Shown piece by piece: positions 1 through 6,243 of a stretch of DNA of 9,092 nt. Source of the stretch: Spirochaetaceae bacterium (GTDB lineage: Bacteria; Spirochaetota; Spirochaetia; Treponematales; Rectinemataceae); assembly GCA_016794765.1 (NCBI GenBank), contig JAEUJG010000410.1, positions 1 to 9,092 of the forward strand, in the 5' to 3' direction. The translations under genes were made by a program, and so were the position numbers. The number at the start of each line of letters is the position of its first letter. Position 1 is the stretch's first letter. Under the pieces are notes generated by a model. The model searched no databases, was not told the origin of the DNA, and was given only the letters and a program-made list of their open reading frames with translations.

Positions 1-40
1 CGCGCTGTTGGCGTATTTCAAGATCGCTGTCGCTCCGCTA

Positions 41-1432
41 TCAGAAATCGGCAAGTTTCGGCGCGCGCGGGAAGGGAATCACGTCGCGGATGTTCGCCAT
101 GCCCGTCACGTAGAGGATGAGCCGCTCGAAGCCCAGGCCGAAACCCGAGTGGGGCGTCGTGCCGAAGCGGCGCAGGTCGAGGTACCAGGAGTAGGCCTTC
201 TCGTCGAGCCCGAGCTCGCGGATGCGCGCCTCGAGCACCTCGAGCCGCTCCTCGCGCTCGGAGCCGCCGATGATCTCGCCGAAGCGCGGGACGAGGAGGT
301 CCATCGCGCGCACCGTCTTGCCGTCGGCGTTCTGCTTCATGTAGAAGGACTTGATCTCCTTCGGGTAGTCGGTCAGGAAGAGCGGTCCGCCGGCGATCTG
401 TTCGCAGAGGAACTTCTCGTGCTCGCTCATGAGGTCCAGGCCCCAGTAGGGCTTGACCTCGAACTTGTCCGCGTTCTTCTCGAGGATGGCGACCGCCTCG
501 GTGTAGGTCATGTGCGCGAAGGGCTTATCGAGGACGGCCTCGAGACTCTTCACGAGACCGGGCTGGATGCGCTGGTCGAAGAAGGCGAGGTCTTCGGCGC
601 AGTCCTTGAGGGCGGTCCTGACGAGGTGCTTCAGGAACTCCTCGGCGAGCTCCATGTTGTCCGGCAGCTCGGCGAAGGCGACCTCGGGTTCGATCATCCA
701 GAACTCGGAGAGGTGGCGGGTCGTGTTGGAGTTCTCGGCGCGGAAGGTCGGGCCGAAGGTGTACACCCGGCCCAGGGCGGCGCAGTAGGTCTCCACGTTG
801 AGCTGGCCGGAGACCGTGAGGAAGGAGGGCTTGCCGAAAAAGTCCTTGGAGTAGTCGACCGCCTGGCCCGACTTGGCGATCCGCTCGAGATCGAGGGTCG
901 TCACCTGGAACATGGCGCCGGCGCCCTCGCAGTCGGAGGCGGTGATGAGGGGCGTGTGGACGTAGTTGAAGCCGCGGGCCTGGTAGAATTCGTGGATGGC
1001 GAAGGCCATGCGGTTGCGCACGCGCGCCACGGCGCCGAAGGTGTTGGTGCGCGGGCGGAGGTGGGCGATCTCCCGCAGGAACTCGAAGGAGTGGGCCTTT
1101 TTCTGGAGGGGGTAGGTTTCGGCCGGGGCCTCGCCGATGACGCGGAGGGAGCTTGCCCTGACTTCGAGCTTCTGGCCGGCGGCCGGGGAGGCGACGAGGA
1201 CACCCTCGACGGCGACGCTGGCGCCCGTGCCGGCGCGGCCGAGTTCGGCGTTCGCGGCGGCGGCCGCCGCCTCGTCGAAGACGCACTGGATATTGCCCAT
1301 CCGGGAACCGTCGTTCACCTCGAGGAACACCGCCGCCTTGGTCTCGCGCTTGGTGCGGACCCATCCCTTGACGGTGACGGCGCGGCCGTCGGGCTCGAGG
1401 GCGAAGATCTCCTTGATGGTCATGAGTTTCAT
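41..1432 (-). CDS. asnS: Asparaginyl-tRNA synthetase (AsnRS), class IIb
   Basis: Charges tRNA-Asn with asparagine using ATP in the cytoplasm. The 463-aa product matches the usual bacterial AsnRS length. An N-terminal OB-fold anticodon-binding domain (about residues 18-100, with VKGWVRTKR near 21-29) precedes the class II catalytic core. Motif 2 is seen at FRAENSNTTRHLSEF (230-244). Motif 3 is GFGLGFERL (430-438) with its conserved Arg437. SGQLNVE (208-214) and GEIIGGSEREERL (385-397) favour AsnRS over AspRS. The start at 1432 is chosen because AGGAG lies about 7 nt upstream. A second ATG three codons in, at 1423, lacks that spacing. The gene is complete, monocistronic here and divergent from the TM2 gene. 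GC-ending codons dominate. A full-length open frame on the opposite strand is a shadow of this bias. Confidence 0.97.
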   Translation of the reverse strand: MKLMTIKEIFALEPDGRAVTVKGWVRTKRETKAAVFLEVNDGSRMGNIQCVFDEAAAAAANAELGRAGTGASVAVEGVLVASPAAGQKLEVRASSLRVIGEAPAETYPLQKKAHSFEFLREIAHLRPRTNTFGAVARVRNRMAFAIHEFYQARGFNYVHTPLITASDCEGAGAMFQVTTLDLERIAKSGQAVDYSKDFFGKPSFLTVSGQLNVETYCAALGRVYTFGPTFRAENSNTTRHLSEFWMIEPEVAFAELPDNMELAEEFLKHLVRTALKDCAEDLAFFDQRIQPGLVKSLEAVLDKPFAHMTYTEAVAILEKNADKFEVKPYWGLDLMSEHEKFLCEQIAGGPLFLTDYPKEIKSFYMKQNADGKTVRAMDLLVPRFGEIIGGSEREERLEVLEARIRELGLDEKAYSWYLDLRRFGTTPHSGFGLGFERLILYVTGMANIRDVIPFPRAPKLADF

Positions 1433-1469
1433 GCGTCTCTCCTCGCGGAATAAAGGAAACTGATGGAAG

Positions 1470-1499
1470 GGTTTAGCACGAAAACGACCCCGTGGTCAA
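1470..1499 (-). promoter_or_regulatory. Candidate sigma70-type promoter for asnS
   Basis: Read on the minus strand, TTGACC (1499-1494, 5 of 6 to the -35 consensus) is followed after 18 bp by TAAACC (1475-1470, 4 of 6). A TG one base upstream of the -10 gives an extended -10 element. Transcription would start near 1463, leaving a leader of about 30 nt before the AGGAG ribosome site and the ATG at 1432. The position fits, but such matches also occur by chance. Confidence 0.4.
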
Positions 1500-1521
1500 A
1501 TCCCCGGCTTCGCGCTATCAT
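1493..1521 (+). promoter_or_regulatory. Candidate promoter for the TM2-Nudix pair
   Basis: TGGTCA (1493-1498, 4 of 6 to the -35 consensus) is followed after 17 bp by TATCAT (1516-1521, 5 of 6 to the -10 consensus). Transcription would begin near 1528, about 38 nt before the ATG at 1566. The -35 element lies on the same bases as the candidate -35 element of asnS on the other strand, so the two polymerases could not bind together. Confidence 0.35.
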
Positions 1522-1565
1522 GGCGGGAGGTACGCCAATGGCGGGCCTTGGGAGGCAAGTAAGTC

Positions 1566-2066
1566 ATGCGCTACAGTATACCGGTCGCCTATGCCCTCTG
1601 GCTCTTTTCTGGTTGCGGATGGCTCGGTCTCCATCGTTTCTACCTCGGCAAGACCGGCACCGGCGTCCTTTGGATCCTCACCGGCGGGCTCGGCGGCTTC
1701 GGCCTCGTTTATGACTTTTTCACCCTGCCGCGCCAGGTCGAGAAGCGGAACCTCGAAGTCGAGGTCCGGGCCGCGATCGCACTCGAGTCCCGCGGGTATC
1801 CGGCGCGCCGAGGGCCCCTGGCCGCCTCCGCCCCCGCCAAGGAAAGCGTCGAGCACAGCATACTTCGCGCCGCCAAGAAGAACGGCGGACTCGTCACGCC
1901 GGGAGAGGTGGCCCTGGAGGCCGACATCAGCATGGAAGAGGCCCGCGGCGCCCTCGAAAAGCTCGCCGCGGCCGGCCACGCCGAGATGCGCGTGCGCTCG
2001 AGCGGCGTCGTCGTCTACGTCTTCAACGAGTTCGTCAGGGACGATTCGGGGAAATTCGAAGTCTAG
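1566..2066 (+). CDS. TM2-domain membrane protein with C-terminal winged-helix-like region
   Basis: A 166-aa protein. Residues 5-53 form a TM2 domain: a hydrophobic segment with GCGWLGLHRFYLG (16-28), then a short polar turn and a second hydrophobic segment (about 31-50) ending in YDFF. The G-x-H-R-F-Y-L-G core is the family signature. After a charged linker (55-92), residues 93-154 resemble a small winged helix: helix, T-P-G-E-V-A turn, EEARGALEKLAAAGHAEM recognition-type helix, then a VVVYVF strand. The C-terminal part would face the cytoplasm. Function is unknown; TM2 proteins have no general biochemical role assigned. The start is supported by GGAGG at 1551-1555, 10 nt upstream. The stop TAG abuts the Nudix gene, so the two are probably co-transcribed. 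Confidence 0.85.
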   Translation: MRYSIPVAYALWLFSGCGWLGLHRFYLGKTGTGVLWILTGGLGGFGLVYDFFTLPRQVEKRNLEVEVRAAIALESRGYPARRGPLAASAPAKESVEHSILRAAKKNGGLVTPGEVALEADISMEEARGALEKLAAAGHAEMRVRSSGVVVYVFNEFVRDDSGKFEV

Positions 2067-2078
2067 GTGCCGCGTTCG

Positions 2079-2576
2079 ATGGACAAGGTTTCAGCCCTTG
2101 CGGGCGGTGAAGCCGCAGCCGCCGTCGGCGCGCCGCCGGCCGGGCGGGACCCGATTCTCGTCGTCGCCGCCCTCGCGGAGCGCCCCGGTCCCGACGGCGA
2201 GCCCCTCGTCTTTCTGGCCCGGCGTTCCGCCACCGCCGGCCACGGCGGACTCTGGGAGCTTCCCGGCGGCAAGGTGGAGCCCGGCGAGGAGCCCCGCGCC
2301 GCCTTGGCCCGGGAACTGGCCGAGGAACTCGGGCTCGAGGGCCCGAACCTCGAGCTCGCCGCGGAGCCCCGCGCCTACGAGGCGCTGCTGGGCGCCAAGC
2401 GCTTCCGCTTCCTCGTGTATCCCGCCGTCTTCAGCGCCGAGCCGGCCTTCCTAGCGGCCCACGACCGCTTCGTCTACGCCCCCGCCTCCGCCTTGGCAGG
2501 CTACGAGCTTGCGCCCCTCGACGGCCCCGCGTTGGAGGAATGGGCGGAGCGGGGAGCCCGCCGCCCTTGCTGCTGA
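2079..2576 (+). CDS. Nudix hydrolase, MutT-like NTP pyrophosphatase
   Basis: Predicted to hydrolyse a nucleoside diphosphate linked to another group, probably a (possibly oxidised) nucleoside triphosphate, with Mg2+. With the ATG at 2079 it is 165 aa. A perfect Nudix box, G-x5-E-x7-REL-x-EE-x-GL, spans residues 64-86, with the catalytic RELAEE at 78-83. Short MutT-type features follow, such as KRFRFLVYPAVF and a C-terminal GYELAPLDGPALEEW, which resembles the base-contacting region of 8-oxo-dGTPases. An in-frame GTG at 2067, directly after the TAG stop of the TM2 gene, would add four residues. I prefer 2079 because AGGTG lies 9 nt before it, but both are possible. Residues 1-24 are Ala/Gly-rich and probably disordered. 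Exact substrate cannot be read from the sequence. It converges on the caspase-like gene, 33 bp away. Confidence 0.9.
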   Translation: MDKVSALAGGEAAAAVGAPPAGRDPILVVAALAERPGPDGEPLVFLARRSATAGHGGLWELPGGKVEPGEEPRAALARELAEELGLEGPNLELAAEPRAYEALLGAKRFRFLVYPAVFSAEPAFLAAHDRFVYAPASALAGYELAPLDGPALEEWAERGARRPCC

Positions 2577-2609
2577 GGCGCGGGGGCAATTTCCCGCCAC
2601 GGGGTGGAT

Positions 2610-3518
2610 CTACCGTCGATCGAAGAGGACGACATCCCTCCGCTGGCCGGAAAGATGAGGAAGAAAATCGGCATACCCGACTCCGTTGTACTGGTTCCAA
2701 GTCTGGGCGTTCCAATACGACGTAACCCCAAGGCTAGCGTAGCTGTATGCCTCGCTCAGGGTCACGAGCTTGTCCTTGTCAGCGTCGGCATTGCTCGCGG
2801 CGCCGATCAGGAAAGAAGTGAAGACCCCGTTTCCTCCCCCGAAGCCGGAACTTTCATAGGAGAGTTCCCGCGAGCCCGCCGCGGAGAGGACAAAGAGGTC
2901 GGAATCGACCGCAGCGGCGTTCAGCTCGAGCAGCCGGCTGAAGTTGGCGTACGCCGAGCTCGGGAACTCCGCCGTCGTCCCGCCGTCCAGCGGACCGTAG
3001 GCCTGCGGCGCCGTGTCGATCGCGGAGCCCGCGTCCACGAATCCGCCGGAGTAGCAGGTGTCGAGAATGAGTATCTTGTTGCGGCAGGGCAGGGTGTCGA
3101 ACCAAGCTTTGATTTCCGATAGCGAGATGCAGGACGCCGTGCCCGACAAGCCGTCATACGGTATGAAATAGGCGGTGTCCGCGGAACTCGTGCCGTGGCC
3201 GGAGAAATAGACCAAGACGCTTGAATCCGGCGATAGGCCGGCGGAAAGCGCTCCGATGTCGGCCTGTATGGCGGCTTTCGTCGCGGCGCTGTTGGTTTTT
3301 GCTTGGGTCATCCAGCCGGAGCTTCCAAGCACCCCAGTCATCTCCGTCGCATCGATCGCCGGGTAGGTAAGATCGTTGGTTGTCCCCGGATAATCCGTCA
3401 CGCCATAGACAAGCGCGAATCGACGCGGCGCTTCGGGCAGCGCGCAATTGGCGGCCACGAGTGATGCGGCGAGACTCGCGGCCGCGAACCAAGCGGTATG
3501 AACCGAAGATCGTTTCAT
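2610..3518 (-). CDS. Exported caspase-like protease (peptidase C14 family)
   Basis: A 302-aa protein with a caspase-hemoglobinase fold. RRFALVYGVTDY (32-43) is the first strand. The catalytic His108 lies in VYFSGHGTS, and the catalytic Cys155 in ILDTCYSGGF after a hydrophobic strand. Both dyad residues are present, so it is probably active, with basic-P1 specificity typical of prokaryotic members (family knowledge). The loop DADKDKLVTLSE (245-256) matches a 12-residue EF-hand: Asp at 1, 3 and 5, Val at 8, Glu at 12, but Lys instead of Gly at 6. An N-terminal signal (1-25) ends in LVAANC; Cys25 could be lipidated if Asn is tolerated at -1. The ATG overlaps the stop of the upstream exported-protein gene as ATGA, and a GGGGA lies just upstream. 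A/T-ending codons are more frequent than in flanking genes. The protease class is secure, its target is not. Confidence 0.9.
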   Translation of the reverse strand: MKRSSVHTAWFAAASLAASLVAANCALPEAPRRFALVYGVTDYPGTTNDLTYPAIDATEMTGVLGSSGWMTQAKTNSAATKAAIQADIGALSAGLSPDSSVLVYFSGHGTSSADTAYFIPYDGLSGTASCISLSEIKAWFDTLPCRNKILILDTCYSGGFVDAGSAIDTAPQAYGPLDGGTTAEFPSSAYANFSRLLELNAAAVDSDLFVLSAAGSRELSYESSGFGGGNGVFTSFLIGAASNADADKDKLVTLSEAYSYASLGVTSYWNAQTWNQYNGVGYADFLPHLSGQRRDVVLFDRR

Positions 3519-4123
3519 CGCCTGTTCCCCATGCCGCCGAACGACATGCCGAAGGCCAGTTCGACGCCGGCTGAAGCGGTCAGGACCGGGCCTCGGAACA
3601 TGAGCTCGACCGGGACACCGAGGATTCCGTGGTAGGGCGAGTTCGGAAAGGCGATGAGGAACCGGCCTTCAACAAGCAAGGATGGGTAGGCGATGACCAG
3701 GGTAGTGTTCGTATATCGCGCGGCGGACAGCGCGGCTCCGCCCAAGGCGGCTATCTCCATGCGCCGGGACGCGTCGGGGAAAAAGCGCGGTCCCGTCAAC
3801 AAGGCGAAGCGATAGCCGTCAAAGCCCTTGAAAAGCGAGAGGCTCGCGTCGGGGCGGGAGGGGCTGACGCGAAAGCCGCCAGCTTCGAACCGGAGTGGAA
3901 TCCAGCGTTTCGCGGCCCATTCGGCGCCGATGCGAGTCGAGAGCTCCCAATGAGGGAGGGCGTCGCGGCCCGCCTCGAAGCTCACGGGTAGGCTGCCGGA
4001 AACTACGGCATCGAATCGAAAGCCTTCGGGCAAGGATGAAAACCTTGGTTGGGCCTGGCCGGCGGCGACAAAAGCCAAGCACAAAAAGCCAATCGCAACA
4101 ATGTTGCGTATTTGCATTCGCAT
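3515..4123 (-). CDS. Exported protein of unknown family, possible outer-membrane barrel
   Basis: I do not recognise this family. From the ATG at 4123 it has 202 aa. A short basic N-terminus and hydrophobic core (about residues 4-20) end in AAGQAQP, a good signal peptidase I site after AQA. The mature part alternates polar and hydrophobic residues in short stretches (FDAVVSGSLPVSFEAG, WIPLRFEAGGFRVS, GVPVELMFRGPVLTASAGVELAFGMSFGG). This resembles an eight-strand-type outer-membrane beta-barrel, as does its size. The start is uncertain: ATG 4123 and ATG 4117 are both plausible, no strong ribosome site is visible, and the frame is open to a TTG at 4159. Its last codons overlap the caspase-like gene as ATGA, so the two are probably translated together. 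Codon use is like that gene and unlike the neighbours. Confidence 0.7.
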   Translation of the reverse strand: MRMQIRNIVAIGFLCLAFVAAGQAQPRFSSLPEGFRFDAVVSGSLPVSFEAGRDALPHWELSTRIGAEWAAKRWIPLRFEAGGFRVSPSRPDASLSLFKGFDGYRFALLTGPRFFPDASRRMEIAALGGAALSAARYTNTTLVIAYPSLLVEGRFLIAFPNSPYHGILGVPVELMFRGPVLTASAGVELAFGMSFGGMGNRR

Positions 4124-4135
4124 ATGCTTTAAAAT
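4104..4135 (+). promoter_or_regulatory. Weak candidate promoter for the lipoprotein-DUF445-GGDEF cluster
   Basis: TAAAAT at 4130-4135 matches the -10 consensus at 5 of 6 positions and sits in the most AT-rich stretch of the window (about 4101-4160). Transcription from it would start near 4142, 38 nt before the GTG at 4180. The only -35-like element, TTGCGT at 4104-4109, is 20 bp upstream, which is longer than normal. The element overlaps the start of the divergent exported-protein gene. Confidence 0.3.
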
Positions 4136-4179
4136 GACACGCGATTTGGGTAAATTCAATCGGTCGAAAGGATGTCCAC

Positions 4180-4626
4180 GTGAAAGCCCGCGCCATATCG
4201 TTCTTGTTGCTTCCGCTCCTCGTTTCCGTTTCCTGCTCCAGGGTCGGCGACCTCAAGCTGGCCGCCAATCCGCCCCTGTCGGCAGGCCTCGGCTACGCCC
4301 TGGTCAAGGATTCCTACGTAAGTTTGGCCGCGTCGCCCGGCTCCGAGGCCGCGGGCGTTTCGCACCTGCGCGACGGAACCTTGGTCGAACTGGTCGGGCG
4401 GGAACTGGGGACGGCCCCCGCCAAGGGAGCCGCCGCCGCCTCGGGGAACGGCGCCGCGCCCGCGTCGAAAGGGGCGGGCACCGAGTTCTGGTATCGCGTG
4501 CGCGTCGTAGCCGATACCAAGGCCGGGGAGGATGCTCCCGCCGAGGGCTGGGTCATGGCGAGCCAGCTCCTCGTCTTCGAAAGCCGGGAGCAGGCCGAAC
4601 GCGCCGCCAAGGCGGCGGTCAAGTGA
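4180..4626 (+). CDS. Lipoprotein with bacterial SH3-like domain
   Basis: A 148-aa protein. The N-terminus MKAR plus a hydrophobic segment ends in LLVSVSC (13-19), a loose lipobox with Ser at -1 and Cys19 as the expected lipidated residue. Residues 46-134 resemble an SH3b fold: YVSLAASPGSEAAGV, HLRDGTLVELVGRE, then FWYRVRVV and AEGWVMASQLLVF as the last strands. An Ala/Gly-rich insert (78-101) interrupts the domain in the usual loop position. SH3b domains often bind cell-wall peptides or act as protein-binding modules; the ligand here is unknown. The start is GTG, supported by AAAGGA at 4167-4172, 7 nt upstream. The stop overlaps the next gene by four bases (GTGA), so it is the first gene of a coupled unit with DUF445. 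Confidence 0.8.
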   Translation: MKARAISFLLLPLLVSVSCSRVGDLKLAANPPLSAGLGYALVKDSYVSLAASPGSEAAGVSHLRDGTLVELVGRELGTAPAKGAAAASGNGAAPASKGAGTEFWYRVRVVADTKAGEDAPAEGWVMASQLLVFESREQAERAAKAAVK

Positions 4627-6230
4627 ACTTCTTTTTCACGTGGATCCTGCCGCCCCTCATCGGCGCGATCATCGGCCTCGCCACCAACTGGCTGGCGATC
4701 AAGATGCTTTTCAGGCCGCTCCACGAGATCCGGATCGCGGGCATCCGCCTTCCCTTCACGCCGGGCCTCCTTCCCAAGGAGCGTCGCCGCATATCGCGGA
4801 ACATCGGCGACACCGTCGCGGGCGAGCTCCTCACCGTCGATGTCGTCCGGAAGCGCCTCTCCGATCCCGACATCCGGGAATCCCTCGAGCGCGCCGTCGC
4901 CGGGCGGCTCGAGGAGACCTTCGCCGCGGAGGCGGCTTCGCTCATCGCGAGCGCGCGCGGCGCGGCCACCGGGCCCCTGTCCGAGCTGGCGACCGGCGCC
5001 TGGAAGACCCTGGTCTCCTCGGAAGCCTTCTCCGAGGCCGTCGGCGACGCCGTCCGCTCGGCCCTGCGCCAAGCCGAAAACCTTCCCCTGTCCCGGATCC
5101 TGCCGCCGTCAGGAGCCCGCGAGGTCGCCGGCCTCCTCCTGTCGCCGGAAAACGCCGAGCGCGCCAAGGAAAAACTGGCCGCCGCCATCGAAAAGGCCTA
5201 TGCCGAGCCCGCAGGCGAAGGCCCTGCCGAACCTCGGGGCGGAACGGCGGCCGAGGAAGGCGCGGCCGGGAAGGCGGTCCTCGTCGCGGGCCTCGTGCCT
5301 GCCGACGCCCTCGAACCCATCATCGAGGTCGTGGTCGAAAGCCTCTACCGGGCGGCCGTGCCGGCGGTGGAGTCCTTCCTCCGCAGCCCCGGGATGCGGA
5401 AGGGGCTCGAGCGGCACGCCCTCGGCATCGTCCGGCAGGCCGTCTCGCGCCTCAATCTCTTCCAGCGCCTCATCGTAGGCGCGGCCCAGTACGAAAAGAC
5501 CATCGCCGATACGATGCCTGAAACCGTGGAGGAGCTCCTCGACGCCGCCTCCGACATCCTGCGCGGGAAGGATATGCCCGCCGAGGCGGCCCACGCCGCG
5601 GTGAAGGCCTTCAGGTCCGCCGCCGCCGAACCCGTCTCCGCCCTCGCGCGCCGCCTTGTCGTCCGGGAGGCCGCCCTCCGCGCCTCCGCGGCGGCGATGG
5701 ACGCCCTCGGCCGGCACGGCCCAGACGTCGCCGAGAGGGCGGCCGGGATGATCGCGGCCCGCCCCGAGCTGACCTTGGGCGAGCTTCTTTCCGGCCTCGG
5801 GCTTCCCGCCGACGAGTTGGCGGCGCGCGCCGCCAGGATCGCCGGCGGGCTTCTCCTCGGCGAAGGGGCGGGCAGCCGCTTCCTCTCCGAGGCGCTCGAG
5901 TCCTTCGTCGGTTCGCTGCGGGCCGCCCTCGTCGGCAAGCGGCTCGGCGAGGTGCTCGGCGCCGACGCCGCGTTGCGCGCCCGCTTGGCTTCCTGGCTCG
6001 CGGAGCGGGCCTTGGCCCTCGTGTCCGCCGAGGCGGAAAAGATCATCGAGGGTCTGGACGTCGCGCGAATAGTGGTTGAAAAGCTGGACGAACTCGATAT
6101 GATTGAAGCGGAGCGCATCATCCTGAGCGTTGTCAACAAGGAGCTGGCCTGGATCACGCTGCTCGGCGGCGTCTTGGGCGGCTTGATAGGGATCATCCAA
6201 AGTCTGCTGAACGTGCTATCGAGGAATTAA
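4623..6230 (+). CDS. DUF445 family membrane protein (YheB-like)
   Basis: A 535-aa protein of the DUF445 family, whose function is unknown. The N-terminal membrane segment and signature IGAIIGLATNWLAIKMLFRP lie at about residues 12-31, followed by the conserved PFTPGLLPKERRRISRNIG. The C-terminal half is largely helical and ends in ELAWITLLGGVLGGLIGIIQSLL, the second conserved membrane segment. Between them is a long soluble region with repeated DUF445-like helices and an Ala/Gly/Glu-rich linker around 198-218. YheB-type members are about 380 aa, so this one is enlarged. The start is GTG 4623, overlapping the lipoprotein stop by GTGA. The same frame is open upstream to 4101, but that part overlaps the lipoprotein gene and shows no family similarity. 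It is followed after 13 bp by the diguanylate cyclase. Confidence 0.87.
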   Translation: MNFFFTWILPPLIGAIIGLATNWLAIKMLFRPLHEIRIAGIRLPFTPGLLPKERRRISRNIGDTVAGELLTVDVVRKRLSDPDIRESLERAVAGRLEETFAAEAASLIASARGAATGPLSELATGAWKTLVSSEAFSEAVGDAVRSALRQAENLPLSRILPPSGAREVAGLLLSPENAERAKEKLAAAIEKAYAEPAGEGPAEPRGGTAAEEGAAGKAVLVAGLVPADALEPIIEVVVESLYRAAVPAVESFLRSPGMRKGLERHALGIVRQAVSRLNLFQRLIVGAAQYEKTIADTMPETVEELLDAASDILRGKDMPAEAAHAAVKAFRSAAAEPVSALARRLVVREAALRASAAAMDALGRHGPDVAERAAGMIAARPELTLGELLSGLGLPADELAARAARIAGGLLLGEGAGSRFLSEALESFVGSLRAALVGKRLGEVLGADAALRARLASWLAERALALVSAEAEKIIEGLDVARIVVEKLDELDMIEAERIILSVVNKELAWITLLGGVLGGLIGIIQSLLNVLSRN

Positions 6231-6243
6231 AAAGCGAACCGCC

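Noticed and set aside
8..1453. Long plus-strand open frame (481 codons) opposite asnS
   Set aside because: It is a shadow of asnS produced by GC-rich codon bias. Its protein is low-complexity, rich in Gly, Glu, Ala, Val and Leu, and matches no family.
2577..2609. Possible terminator between Nudix and caspase-like genes
   Set aside because: GCGGG at 2580-2584 can pair with CCCGC at 2593-2597 and CCAC with GTGG at 2597-2607, but both are short, share bases and lack a T-run.
2610..3518. Caspase-like gene as part of a defence or abortive-infection system
   Set aside because: The protein carries an export signal and no CRISPR, gasdermin, NLR-type or effector gene is nearby.
4120..4127. GCATATGC palindrome near the start of the exported-protein gene
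   Set aside because: An 8-bp palindrome alone is expected by chance; no second copy was seen nearby to suggest an operator.
4101..4622. Upstream part of the DUF445 frame
   Set aside because: It overlaps the lipoprotein gene in another frame, is Arg/Gly-rich with no family similarity, and the GTG at 4623 is a natural start.
5109..6200. Minus-strand open frames of 363 and 283 codons opposite DUF445
   Set aside because: They lie fully inside a gene with clear family signatures and show only compositional sequence.
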